DNA of 64,000 nt, taken from the NCBI RefSeq assembly GCF_001412655.1, contig NZ_CP012996.1, positions 3,038,001 to 3,102,000 on the forward strand, read 5' to 3'. The stretch is from Pedobacter sp. PACM 27299. GTDB taxonomy: Bacteria > Bacteroidota > Bacteroidia > Sphingobacteriales > Sphingobacteriaceae. The notes beneath the pieces are model-generated. The model saw only the letters and a list, made by a program, of their open reading frames with translations, was not told where the DNA came from and made no database searches. This document shows, one piece after another, positions 34,514 to 43,412 of the stretch (its first letter is position 1; each line of letters starts with the position of its first letter). A program made the translations under genes and the position numbers.

Positions 34514-36873
34514 AACCGGGCGAACTGGAAGAGAAGTTTTCTAAGTATAGTTTTATACTGGATAATACCCGCAACCTGATGAATCAGTGTGAAATGGACT
34601 ATCCAGCGGGTAAGATGAAATTAAACCGCAAGACTTTTACTGGTAATAAAAAAGATGATCAGGAGCTGCTGACTAAGTTGGCATTAGAGGGAATGGTGTA
34701 CCGTTATGGAAACAACAATAAAAAGGCACTGAAGAAAGTAAAGGATGAACTCAAAGTAATCTTTGATTTAGATTTTTGCGCTTATTTTCTGATTACTTGG
34801 GATATTATCCGGTATTCAATGGCGCAAGGCTATTACCATGTTGGCAGGGGATCGGGTGCTAATAGTACAGTAGCTTATTGTCTACGGATTACTGATGTTG
34901 ATCCCATTGAGCTTAGTTTGTATTTTGAACGGTTCCTAAATGCGCAACGTACGAGTCCCCCGGATTTTGATATTGATTATTCGTGGGATCAGCGGGAAGA
35001 CGTACAGGACTATATATTTAAGAGATATGGCAGAGAAAACACTGCCTTATTAGGTACAATGTCTACTTTTAAGGATAGATCAATTATCCGTGAAATTGGA
35101 AAAGTAATGGGACTGCCTAAATCAGAAATTGATGGCTTCACTGATCCAACTAAAGCTTTAGAGAATAGAGATAATCCCACCTTTAAAAAGATCATGGCTA
35201 TTTATAGCCTTATGGCTGATATGCCCAACCAAAGAAGTATTCATGCGGGCGGGGTTCTGGTATCGGAAGAACCGATTACTTATTATACTGCTCTTGATTT
35301 ACCACCTAAAGGAATGGCTACAGTACAGTGGGATATGTACGAAGCTGAACTAATTGGTTATGATAAATACGATATTTTAAGCCAGCGTGGTATCGGTCAT
35401 ATCAAAGAAGCCGTCAAACTGGTAGAAGAAAATCAAAAGGTAAGGCTGGATATACACCAGGTCAAAGACTTTATGAAAGACGATAGGTTAAATGATCAGC
35501 TTAAATCAGGTGATACGATTGGATGCTTTTACATTGAATCTCCTGCGATGCGTCAATTGCTTACAAAACTAAAGTGTGATAATTATTTAACGTTGGTCGC
35601 CGCCAGTTCTATTATCCGCCCCGGTGTAGCGCAATCGGGTATGATGAAGACCTACATTCAGAATTATCATAGTCCTGACACAGTAAAGTACCTTCATCCG
35701 GTCATGGAAGAACAACTTAAAGAAACCTATGGGGTTATGGTTTACCAAGAAGACGTGATTAAAGTTTGTATTCATTATGGGGGAATGGACGGTACAGATG
35801 CAGATGTTTTAAGGCGTGGAATGAGTGGTAAATATCGATCCCGCGCAGAATTTGATAAACTGGTGCAAAAGTTTCATGAGGGTGCTGCATCATTGGGCAG
35901 ACCGGTAGAGGTTACAAATGAAGTGTGGCGGCAGGTTTCTTCATTTGCAGGTTATAGTTTCTCAAAAGCACATTCGGCAAGTTTTGCGGTAGAGAGTTAT
36001 CAGAGCCTTTATTTGAAGACTTATTACCCCATAGAGTTTATGGTTGGCGTATTGAATAATTATGGCGGTTTTTATACAAGATGGTTGTATATCCATGAAC
36101 TCCGTAAAGCTGGTGCCCATGTTAATTTGCCCTGTGTAAATAAAAGTTCGGCTGTAGTGTCAATTTCTGGAACTGATGCCTATCTAGGTTTAATAGGGGT
36201 ACAGGGCTTAGAAAACAAATTTATTGAGTTTATACCTATTGAACGTATACAGAATGGTGATTTTCTAGATTTAGAAGATTTTGTAAAAAGAACGGCTATT
36301 GGACTAGAGCAAGCGATAATTTTAATCCGGGTGGGTGCTCTTAGATTCACAGGGAAAAGCAAAAAGGCATTATTGTGGGATATACATATGTTGCTCGGTG
36401 GCAAAGTAAAACCCCGGAATGATTCAGAACTCTTTATTTTAGAGCCCAAAAATTACACTTTGCCTGAATTGGTGAATACAAGTTTTGAAGATGCTTACCA
36501 TGAATTGGAGCTTTTAGGTTTCCCTATCACTTTATCTATGTTTGACTTGCTGAAAACACAATACAGAGGGGATTTGAGGACGAATGATTTGATACAATAT
36601 CTTGGCCAGACTGTTAAAATGGTAGGTTTATATGTATGTGAAAAAACTGTACATACAAAGAATAATAAAAAGATGTGGTTTGGAACATTCTTAGACGCTG
36701 ATGGGAACTTTTTTGATACCACGCATTTTCCAAATTCGACTCCAACATATCCATTTAGGGGGACGGGCTGTTATTTAATTCTTGGTAAAGTAGTCCAGGA
36801 ATTTGGATTTCCTAGCGTTGAGGTCATCAAGTTTGCAAAACTTCCTATCATTGGAAACCCGGTAATGGACTAG
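34489..36873 (+). CDS. DNA polymerase III alpha-type protein, polymerase part (frameshifted gene)
   Basis: A 794-codon 3' portion. It contains the C-family polymerase core: GRGSGANSTVAYCLRITDVD, then PPDFDIDYSW with the catalytic Asp pair, GVMVYQEDVI, and SFSKAHSASFAVESY. Helix-hairpin-helix and OB-like C-terminal regions follow. The only start near the overlap is GTG 34489. Overlapping frames 33932-34513 and 34489-36873 differ by one base. No slippery heptamer is visible, so programmed frameshifting is not supported. Alternatives are sequencing error or two separate chains that associate. Confidence 0.8.
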   Translation: MPETDHFLKPGELEEKFSKYSFILDNTRNLMNQCEMDYPAGKMKLNRKTFTGNKKDDQELLTKLALEGMVYRYGNNNKKALKKVKDELKVIFDLDFCAYFLITWDIIRYSMAQGYYHVGRGSGANSTVAYCLRITDVDPIELSLYFERFLNAQRTSPPDFDIDYSWDQREDVQDYIFKRYGRENTALLGTMSTFKDRSIIREIGKVMGLPKSEIDGFTDPTKALENRDNPTFKKIMAIYSLMADMPNQRSIHAGGVLVSEEPITYYTALDLPPKGMATVQWDMYEAELIGYDKYDILSQRGIGHIKEAVKLVEENQKVRLDIHQVKDFMKDDRLNDQLKSGDTIGCFYIESPAMRQLLTKLKCDNYLTLVAASSIIRPGVAQSGMMKTYIQNYHSPDTVKYLHPVMEEQLKETYGVMVYQEDVIKVCIHYGGMDGTDADVLRRGMSGKYRSRAEFDKLVQKFHEGAASLGRPVEVTNEVWRQVSSFAGYSFSKAHSASFAVESYQSLYLKTYYPIEFMVGVLNNYGGFYTRWLYIHELRKAGAHVNLPCVNKSSAVVSISGTDAYLGLIGVQGLENKFIEFIPIERIQNGDFLDLEDFVKRTAIGLEQAIILIRVGALRFTGKSKKALLWDIHMLLGGKVKPRNDSELFILEPKNYTLPELVNTSFEDAYHELELLGFPITLSMFDLLKTQYRGDLRTNDLIQYLGQTVKMVGLYVCEKTVHTKNNKKMWFGTFLDADGNFFDTTHFPNSTPTYPFRGTGCYLILGKVVQEFGFPSVEVIKFAKLPIIGNPVMD

Positions 36874-36890
36874 TTTTTTTACATGGTGGT

Positions 36891-36931
36891 ACTCAAACCA
36901 TTGATTTTTAGGGTTTGAGTTCTGTTTTTTT
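36891..36931 (+). terminator. Terminator of the dinB-dnaE unit
   Basis: actcaaacc (36891-36899) with ggtttgagt (36912-36920), then ctgttttttt. A strong intrinsic terminator 18 bp after the polymerase stop. Confidence 0.8.
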
Positions 36932-36987
36932 GTAAAAAGGCTTAATTCTTGTTATATTAAGATAGTTGAAAATTGATTCAAACGGCT

Positions 36988-37242
36988 ATGAAAGAGAAAG
37001 AAGATTCATTTACCATAGAGGTAGACTTATTGGAAGGAGCAGAAAGCTTGAAATTACTTGTCATTCCAACATTAAGTGAAGAAGATACATACCCCACGAC
37101 TAGTTATTTAACAGTTTTAGATGGTGTAACCTTTGCAATAGTCGAGCACGTAGAGGATACAAAATGGCGAATGGTTGAAGGAGCCATTGATCAGCAGGCT
37201 ATCGATAAAATTGGACGGGCAATAGACGAACATACTTTATAA
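36988..37242 (+). CDS. Small acidic hypothetical protein
   Basis: An 84-residue acidic protein (EGAESLKLLVIPTLSEEDTY, then DTKWRMVEGAIDQQAIDKIG). ATG 36988 is preferred over an in-frame TTG at 36973. It precedes the SRAP gene by 7 bp, so the two are co-transcribed. Function unknown. Confidence 0.5.
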   Translation: MKEKEDSFTIEVDLLEGAESLKLLVIPTLSEEDTYPTTSYLTVLDGVTFAIVEHVEDTKWRMVEGAIDQQAIDKIGRAIDEHTL

Positions 37243-37249
37243 TAAAATT

Positions 37250-37924
37250 ATGTGTGGAAGAACAGTATTTGCTGGAAGTGAGGAAATTGTAAAAGAACTA
37301 GGGGTTGTTTATAAGGGTGATCCCGTTCCAGACAATTTAAATGCCCCGCCAGGTGCTTTAGTGCCGATAATTTCAAGTCAAAACCCTAATGAACTACAAT
37401 ATTTTTTATGGAGCTTATTAGCGAAATATAACACTACAGGTAAGCCCGATTATAAGTACCACACATTCAACGCTAGATTTGATAAATTATATACATCCAA
37501 GATGTGGAGTAAACTAATTGAAACACAGACATGTGTATTTATTACAACTGGTTTTTACGAATGGCAAAAGCTTGACAAAGATGATCCAAAAACAAAAAAG
37601 CAGATTCATTTCATCAAAGAGAAAGGCCAAAATTTAACCTTTATGGCAGGGTTGTATGATGTTTGGAAAAACCGCTTAACAGGAGAGCTTGTCCCAAATT
37701 GTGCTATGATCACCCATGATGCTAATGAATATATGCTAGACATACATGATCGGATGCCAGCTTTTATTGAGCGAGAGAAGGTTAATCATTGGTTGGACAT
37801 TTCAATATCGCCAACAGAAAGATTAAAGCTTATAGATCCAGTTAATAACGATTTTTTAGAATCATTTAAAATGGAAAAAGTTGGTAATGTGGAAGAGTTT
37901 CAGAAGATTAGTCTTTTCTGTTAA
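37250..37924 (+). CDS. SRAP-domain protein (YedK/HMCES-like abasic-site shield)
   Basis: A 224-residue SRAP protein. Catalytic residues match the family: Cys2 exposed after Met removal (MCGR), N74 (NARFD), E104 (FYEWQK) and H166 (DIHDRMPAFI). SRAP proteins form a covalent thiazolidine link with abasic sites in single-stranded DNA, protecting them. Placed after translesion polymerases and before a ligase, it completes a mobile DNA-damage tolerance set. Intact and of normal length. Confidence 0.93.
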   Translation: MCGRTVFAGSEEIVKELGVVYKGDPVPDNLNAPPGALVPIISSQNPNELQYFLWSLLAKYNTTGKPDYKYHTFNARFDKLYTSKMWSKLIETQTCVFITTGFYEWQKLDKDDPKTKKQIHFIKEKGQNLTFMAGLYDVWKNRLTGELVPNCAMITHDANEYMLDIHDRMPAFIEREKVNHWLDISISPTERLKLIDPVNNDFLESFKMEKVGNVEEFQKISLFC

Positions 37925-38028
37925 TGATTAAAAGAGATAGGAGTTTTTTGTGTGTCAATCATTTGATTATTAGTGAGGTAGGATGTGTATGCATACCTAA
38001 AAGGCATAAAATTTGTTGTGGATAAAAT

Positions 38029-38313
38029 ATGACTATAGATGTAAATTTACTTGATGACGAAGCAAAAAATGACATTGCTTGCGACTGGTACTTTTTGAAC
38101 CTTCAGCTCAATAGTTATTGGGGATCATATGCAGGAGACTTAAGTAATGAGGTGATTGAGTCAGGCTTAAAATTAAAAGCTATTCTGGAGGCGGGAAATT
38201 ACTCCAAAAGGGAACCAATGAACGTGTATGTCGATAGTGATAAATTTTTTGATGTGTGGCTGGACGATGAAAATCAAATACAAACCAAAGATCTATATAC
38301 CGAGGATATGTAA
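38029..38313 (+). CDS. Small acidic hypothetical protein
   Basis: A 94-residue acidic protein starting MTIDVNLLDDEAKNDIACDW with aromatic-rich helices (WYFLNLQLNSYWGSYAGD). No domain recognised. It lies alone between the SRAP gene and the DUF3606 gene, 91 bp before the latter. Confidence 0.4.
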   Translation: MTIDVNLLDDEAKNDIACDWYFLNLQLNSYWGSYAGDLSNEVIESGLKLKAILEAGNYSKREPMNVYVDSDKFFDVWLDDENQIQTKDLYTEDM

Positions 38314-38404
38314 TTTTTCCAGGATGTCTCTTTCATGAAAAGTCACAAAATGAAAACCTAGTCTAATTTCCATTGTTTAATAGATTTACCTTAAACTTAG
38401 ACAC

Positions 38405-38587
38405 ATGGCAACAAAAGGATCAAAAGTTGAACGGACATCCGTTAATTCTTCACAACCGTATGAATTGAAATACTTAGCAGATAAGCTAGGAGTAAGTATT
38501 CAGGCAATCACAGGAGCTAAAAGAGCAACAGGTTCAAATGATAGAAGTGATATAGAAAAGTATATTAAAGGGAAAAAAGCAAAATAG
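38405..38587 (+). CDS. DUF3606-like small protein
   Basis: A 60-residue basic protein with the pattern YELKYLADKLGVSIQAITGA...SDIEKYIKGKKAK, fitting short DUF3606 proteins with a helix-turn-helix-like core. A terminator follows. DNA binding is plausible but not shown. Confidence 0.55.
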   Translation: MATKGSKVERTSVNSSQPYELKYLADKLGVSIQAITGAKRATGSNDRSDIEKYIKGKKAK

Positions 38588-38656
38588 TATAATGAATCTC
38601 CTGATAATAATCGCATTACTACAGCGTTTAATATTCGAGAGCGTTAATTTAGATAG

Positions 38657-38697
38657 GCGGTGAAGAGTCGGAGGACTGTTCACCGCTTTCTTTTTTA
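38657..38697 (+). terminator. Terminator between the DUF3606 and ligase genes
   Basis: gcggtgaa (38657-38664) pairs with ttcaccgc (38679-38686), inner stem agtc/gact, then tttctttttta. It sits between the DUF3606 gene and the convergent ligase gene, whose stop is at 38695, so the run overlaps it. Confidence 0.8.
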
Positions 38698-39663
38698 TTT
38701 ACCATTTGTATCTTTAGGTATCTCTCTGACAACATCTTTTGGTTTCTTGTCGTATCTAAAACCTAAAAAGGTTGCTGGTTTCCGTATTCGTCCTGATTTT
38801 GTCCAGGTGGCAAATTCGAAATTTGCTACAAGCTGCGGTTTAACCCAATGGGTAAGGGCACCTTTTGTATCGAGTACCTCATTTACAAAAGGAGATTTGT
38901 CTGTTTCTATAGCCTTTAATTTTTCCAAAATGCCAGGCATATCTTTTAGTTTGTAACCCCCACCTGACCTGCCGATCCATGTGAATTTTCCATCTTCATA
39001 AGCTCCAAAAAGTAACGATTTGAAGGATCGGGTCTTATCTGAATCTGCCCAACCACCTATCACAAATTCTTGTCTTTTGCGGGTTGGAATTTTTAACCAT
39101 GCTGATCCTCTACCGCCAGGCATATAAGAGCTATCCTTTTCTTTGGCTATAATCCCTTCTAAATCCAAATTGAGCGTCTTTTGATACAGTTCTTTACCGT
39201 CATCATAGCTTTCACTAAATTTTAGCACAGGATTTTTAGCTATAAGGGATTTCAATAAATCTTTTCTCTTTATCAAAGGCATATCTAATAAATCATGCCC
39301 ATCTAACCATAATAAGTCAAAGACACAATATTGGATAGGGGATTTGTGCCCATTGTATAATTGTATTGCATCAAAATCGGGTTTACCTTCACTAGTAAAT
39401 ATAACTACTTCACCGTCGATAATAATGTCATGTTCTAATAATTTTAGAGCCTTTTCAATAGGTGGGTATCTTTTTGTGTAATCTAACCCACTTCGCGAGT
39501 TCATTCTCACTTTGCCATTATCAACTTTAGAAATAACTCGGTAACCATCCCATTTTAACTCAAATAGGTAATTAGAATCAATTGGAGGGGCTTGAACTAG
39601 CGTACACAGCATTGGAGAAATATGCTCCGGCATTTCAACCTTATTGTTTTTTCTTTTTAGCAT
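38695..39663 (-). CDS. ATP-dependent DNA ligase (LigD ligase-domain type)
   Basis: A 322-residue stand-alone ligase. The nucleotidyltransferase motif I is FELKWDGYR with active-site K37. Motif III-like VFDLLWLDG, motif IV EGIIAKE and motif V WLKIP follow, then an OB domain (EFVIGGWADSDKTRSFKSLL). No polymerase or nuclease domain of full-length LigD is attached and no Ku gene is seen. It is antisense to the other repair genes. It could seal strand breaks during transfer or repair. Confidence 0.92.
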   Translation of the reverse strand: MLKRKNNKVEMPEHISPMLCTLVQAPPIDSNYLFELKWDGYRVISKVDNGKVRMNSRSGLDYTKRYPPIEKALKLLEHDIIIDGEVVIFTSEGKPDFDAIQLYNGHKSPIQYCVFDLLWLDGHDLLDMPLIKRKDLLKSLIAKNPVLKFSESYDDGKELYQKTLNLDLEGIIAKEKDSSYMPGGRGSAWLKIPTRKRQEFVIGGWADSDKTRSFKSLLFGAYEDGKFTWIGRSGGGYKLKDMPGILEKLKAIETDKSPFVNEVLDTKGALTHWVKPQLVANFEFATWTKSGRIRKPATFLGFRYDKKPKDVVREIPKDTNGK

Positions 39664-39872
39664 GATAGTTGTCGATAAAAGTCGTAGATTATGGTATTAA
39701 CAATCTCCTTTAAAGGTTGTTTTATACTCCTTTATATTATCTAGATTGAAATAACAGGTTTATTACTGAAGGCTATATAACTAATATAAAATACGAGTTT
39801 AAAAGACTATTTATAAAACATGACTTCAGCTATGATTTGAACAAAAATTGTATATTTGAACAAAACAGAAAA

Positions 39873-39915
39873 GGCGACCTTTTGGAAGGGTCGCCCTAAT
39901 ACCTTTTGGAAGGGT
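39873..39915. repeat. Hairpin plus 15-bp direct repeat in a gene-free gap
   Basis: ggcgacc/ggtcgcc (39873-39879/39889-39895) form a perfect 7-bp stem, and accttttggaagggt occurs twice (39877-39891 and 39901-39915). The stretch 39664-40036 has no gene; besides this it contains a 5-bp hairpin at 40017-40032 (gcctg/caggc) just before the next minus-strand gene ends, followed by a T-run on the plus strand. Confidence 0.45.
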
Positions 39916-40036
39916 GTTAATTGGAAGCTAAAACTCTACTATACATTCAGTTTTGGAGGCTGAATTTTCCTCAGTAGGATAGTTCATTCAACGTTCTGTG
40001 GTAACTAAACCATAAAGCCTGTTCGCCCAGGCTTTT

Positions 40037-40420
40037 TCATTTTAAAAGGGAATATAAATTATCCTTTCCAATTTTATGTTCATTCAAGACCTTATTGTCT
40101 ACTAGTTTTTTAATTGTTTCATTAATTGATATTTTAAGTTGCTTTTGTGGAAGATGTTCACCTAATATTATTAGATATTTTATAATATTATCAACAGTTG
40201 CACTTCCAAGATGTCCTAACGCAAAACTCACTTTCTCGGACATTATTGCATTAATAGGGTAATCATAAACTCCCAATGTCATATTGTTTACAAGCTTGTT
40301 TAGAAGCGTTATGTCCTTTGGCATAGCTAATTCTATAGCCAAATCAAGCTTCTCGATCTCTTTCAGAAGTGATGCTTTTATCTGTAGGAGGTGTAAAAAG
40401 AGTTTTGCTTCCGTTTCCAT
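40037..40420 (-). CDS. Hypothetical protein, coiled-coil plus winged-helix-like C-terminus
   Basis: A 127-residue soluble protein. The first 35 residues are a probable coiled coil (LFLHLLQIKASLLKEIEKLD). The last 50 (IIKYLIILGEHLPQKQLKIS, then TIKKLVDNKVLNEH...LYSLL) resemble a winged helix. It could be a small transcription regulator. The upstream DNA to 40652 is AT-rich with no other gene visible. Confidence 0.4.
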   Translation of the reverse strand: METEAKLFLHLLQIKASLLKEIEKLDLAIELAMPKDITLLNKLVNNMTLGVYDYPINAIMSEKVSFALGHLGSATVDNIIKYLIILGEHLPQKQLKISINETIKKLVDNKVLNEHKIGKDNLYSLLK

Positions 40421-40652
40421 CGATACAAATGTAACATAATCATTACATATAATAAAATTATTTGTTTCATTTTGCTGAATATTTTCGAAAAATAGCGTCT
40501 AATTGTGTTTAAAGACGGTTTTAATGTAATATTGTTGTTATTTTTTTTGTTTATTGTATTTTTATAAGACAAAAGTTAAATGATTCAAAGAAAAAAAATG
40601 TTACATTAAGTAAAATGAGAAGGCAAATCCTTAGGAATCAATAATTAATCTA

Positions 40653-40882
40653 ATGGAAAAACAGAAATACCAAATTGGTTAAGAAAATGTGATGCTGAGG
40701 GAAGTTGGTGGAAAACGATTACCTCTCTTTGAAATCGAAATAATTGGGTTTGAATTAAATAATGATAAGCCTATAGAATTAGGTATCAAAAAGAAGGAAA
40801 TGCCACGTTCTGGATTGATGACGTAGAAGAAATTCGTTTGATTTCTATGCTAGAGATTGCTAATCAGGTTAATTCGATATAA
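40653..40882 (+). pseudogene. Broken small gene with stop and frameshift
   Basis: From ATG 40653 the frame reads MEKQKYQIG, a stop, then continues in frame as ENVMLREVGGKRLPLFEIEI...LGIKKKE. After a one-base frame change it resumes GNATFWIDDVEEIRLISMLE...NSI and a stop at 40880-40882. Together these give one coherent ~75-residue product, so a recently inactivated gene is likely. Its original function is unknown. Confidence 0.55.
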
Positions 40883-40928
40883 TTTAAATGAGTTTACTTA
40901 TCGTATCATTGTTTAACAAGAAAAAAAT

Positions 40929-41342
40929 ATGGAAAGATTAGAAAAATTGAAGGAACTAAAATCTGAGTTTAAGAAATTGAAGGAAGATTCAATGGTGACC
41001 AGGTTCAAAGGATTCAACCAAACATTAACAGTTGACGAAGACTTCAGTTTAAATGAAGCCATTAAGCAATTATCAAATTTGTCAATCAAAATCGAGAATT
41101 TGTCGGGTAAATATGCAGTTGAATATATAGGCGAACTATATGATTGGAAAACAAACACATTTTATGCCAGCCAACCGGCCACTGATTGCCTAATTCTGGA
41201 TACCATATGTATTATTGATACACAGAATGAAGTGGGTACAGATATCAGCGGAGATAAACTTATTTTACGTAAAGAAATAGAAGACTATCTGTGCCTTACC
41301 AAGTATTCAAATTTCAAAATCCTTAGTATTAAGAATATCTAG
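40929..41342 (+). CDS. Hypothetical protein with N-terminal coiled coil
   Basis: A 137-residue protein with a charged coiled-coil start (ERLEKLKELKSEFKKLKEDS) and a mixed alpha/beta remainder. No motif recognised. It follows the broken gene by 46 bp and may have been in its operon. The AT-rich 41343-41642 gap downstream holds nothing visible. Confidence 0.4.
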   Translation: MERLEKLKELKSEFKKLKEDSMVTRFKGFNQTLTVDEDFSLNEAIKQLSNLSIKIENLSGKYAVEYIGELYDWKTNTFYASQPATDCLILDTICIIDTQNEVGTDISGDKLILRKEIEDYLCLTKYSNFKILSIKNI

Positions 41343-41642
41343 TAGGTTAAATTTCTAATTAGAAATACGGTAAAAAGCTATATTCTTGAACTATGATATC
41401 AACTACAATATCTTTGGACTAATGGAAAAAAGCAATAGCCATCATTTTGACTTAAAACTCACTATTTTTGCATTATGACTTAACTTAACGTAGTTATAGA
41501 TTCTAATCAACTTAAAAAGGATTTAGCCTTAAATTAAACTAGACTTGATTTTTCTTAAATTGATTAGACCAATTTATTATTAAAAGAGACTGTAAATTGA
41601 ACTGCCAGCTCTTGACTGAGTATATTAAAAAAATATCAATTC

Positions 41643-42116
41643 ATGATTAATCCCTTAAAAGCATTGCAGTCTTTTCAACTCGAACTTTCGCGTGGAAATT
41701 TAAAATTACAACCTGGAATAATTTTTCCGGATCTTTTCCTGCATAGTGATATGTTAGGTAATAACAATTTTCGATTAACATACGTCCAACTTGAAAATTC
41801 AATTGTGACATCATTTGTAAATTTTGTGACTTGTCCACCAATTGAAAATACTGCATGTTTACAAATGGGATACGCTGTTCCTGTTGAATACCGTAATCAA
41901 GGTAGGGCTAAGAAAGCCATTGAAATGGCTTTAACAGAAATGAAGTTTGGTTATCAAAAAGCTGGTGTTGTAGCATTTTATGTTGAGGCTATTGTTGAAC
42001 AAGGGAACAAGCCATCGATACGTGTTGCAGAACAAACTATTTCTAAAACTCCACTCTTGATCATCGATCAGTTCTCAAATAAACGTTCCTTACAATATCT
42101 ACGAAAAATGAAATAA
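41643..42116 (+). CDS. GNAT-family N-acetyltransferase-like protein
   Basis: A 157-residue protein with the acetyl-CoA pyrophosphate loop R84-NQG-R-A89 (VEYRNQGRAKKAIEMAL) and a C-terminal GNAT strand pattern (AFYVEAIVEQGNKPSIRVAE). Substrate unknown. It lies 111 bp upstream of the TIR-like gene; a toxin or defence connection is possible only by neighbourhood. Confidence 0.55.
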   Translation: MINPLKALQSFQLELSRGNLKLQPGIIFPDLFLHSDMLGNNNFRLTYVQLENSIVTSFVNFVTCPPIENTACLQMGYAVPVEYRNQGRAKKAIEMALTEMKFGYQKAGVVAFYVEAIVEQGNKPSIRVAEQTISKTPLLIIDQFSNKRSLQYLRKMK

Positions 42117-42227
42117 AAAGTCCTTTTTGCTCTAATGGTGTGTCCCTATATTGATTTTTAACACAGATATGCTGTTCATTTAAATTTAACGATTAGAAAT
42201 TCAACAACCTCATAGTCGCTCACATTT

Positions 42228-43397
42228 ATGATTAATACAGTTTTTTACTCTTGGCAGTCCGATTTGCCAAATAATACAAATAGAGGTTTTTTGGAATCTT
42301 GTTTAAAAAAGGCAATATCTAATCTCAAAGAAGTAGGAGATTTCTCTATTGAACTTGCTATAGATCGGGATACTAAGGATGAACCTGGAATGCCAGATAT
42401 TATTGATACAGTTTTTAAGAAAATTAATAGAGCAAAAATATTTATTGCAGATATTTCTATCATAAATTCTGGTTCTTCCGATAGGAAAACCCCCAATCCA
42501 AATGTTTTGATTGAATTAGGATATGCTGCAAAAAGTATCGGATGGGATAAAGTAATTTGTATTTATAATAAAGACTATGGATCGATAGAGGATTTGCCAT
42601 TTGATATTAGACAAAGGCGTCCAATAATATATAGCCTCAAAGAAGGGAATAAAGATGACGCTAAAGAATATATTTCTAAATCTATTGCTTCAACTATAAA
42701 ATCTCTTAATGCAAATGGTTCTTTATTTGATATAATAAATGATTTTCACAAGGTGCAAGTAGATACGGAGATCCTCACTATTATAAACCACCTCAGAAAA
42801 ATTATTTTTGGATATAATCAAGAGCTTTCATTTGAGCTTATTTCAGAATTTTTAAATATTGAGGATATTGCAATTGTGGAAGTCCTTACTGCAAATAGAT
42901 TTATAGGATTCCAGGTTTTTAAGCGATGGGAAGTAAATGAAAAAAAATTACAAGACATAGTAAATAAGGTTATTTCCTATCATTCTCATGGGAAGGAAAC
43001 TGCAACTATTATCATTCAATTAATGCAATGGACGGTTGCGTTTGACAGTTTCAATCAATTAAGGAAAAACCCGGATTTGTTCTTACAGATCGAAAATTCT
43101 CCGTCTCATTTTTATGCAGTTGAAGGCAAAGCATTTAACGAACGAAATAGTGAGTTTCCAGATCGCTTTATATTGTTGAAAAGACTCAACAATGAAAAAA
43201 GCCAAGTTAGTGATTTTGGCGATTTCATAGAAACTCAAAAAATTGAAGGGCTAATATTTTCTTATAAACTAAATCCAAAATATATTGAAAATTATTGTAA
43301 GCATATTAGAGCATTCATTTCTATCACCGAAAAGTGGTTGGATCACACAAATGGAGAGTTTATTATAGATAATGCTAAAATGTTTGAAATAAAATAA
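42228..43397 (+). CDS. TIR/deoxyribosyltransferase-like effector candidate
   Basis: A 389-residue protein. The N-terminal ~150 residues resemble TIR-like/nucleoside deoxyribosyltransferase-like folds: VFYSWQSDLPNNTNRGFLES at the start, AIDRDTKDEPGMPDIIDTVF, KIFIADISII and NPNVLIELGYA with putative catalytic Glu96. The C-terminal ~220 residues are helical and unrecognised, possibly a sensor. Such domains can cleave NAD+ or nucleotides in phage defence. The gene pairs with a nuclease-like gene 15 bp downstream near the ICE end. Enzymatic activity is inference. Confidence 0.6.
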   Translation: MINTVFYSWQSDLPNNTNRGFLESCLKKAISNLKEVGDFSIELAIDRDTKDEPGMPDIIDTVFKKINRAKIFIADISIINSGSSDRKTPNPNVLIELGYAAKSIGWDKVICIYNKDYGSIEDLPFDIRQRRPIIYSLKEGNKDDAKEYISKSIASTIKSLNANGSLFDIINDFHKVQVDTEILTIINHLRKIIFGYNQELSFELISEFLNIEDIAIVEVLTANRFIGFQVFKRWEVNEKKLQDIVNKVISYHSHGKETATIIIQLMQWTVAFDSFNQLRKNPDLFLQIENSPSHFYAVEGKAFNERNSEFPDRFILLKRLNNEKSQVSDFGDFIETQKIEGLIFSYKLNPKYIENYCKHIRAFISITEKWLDHTNGEFIIDNAKMFEIK

Positions 43398-43412
43398 ATA
43401 AAGTAATTGCTC

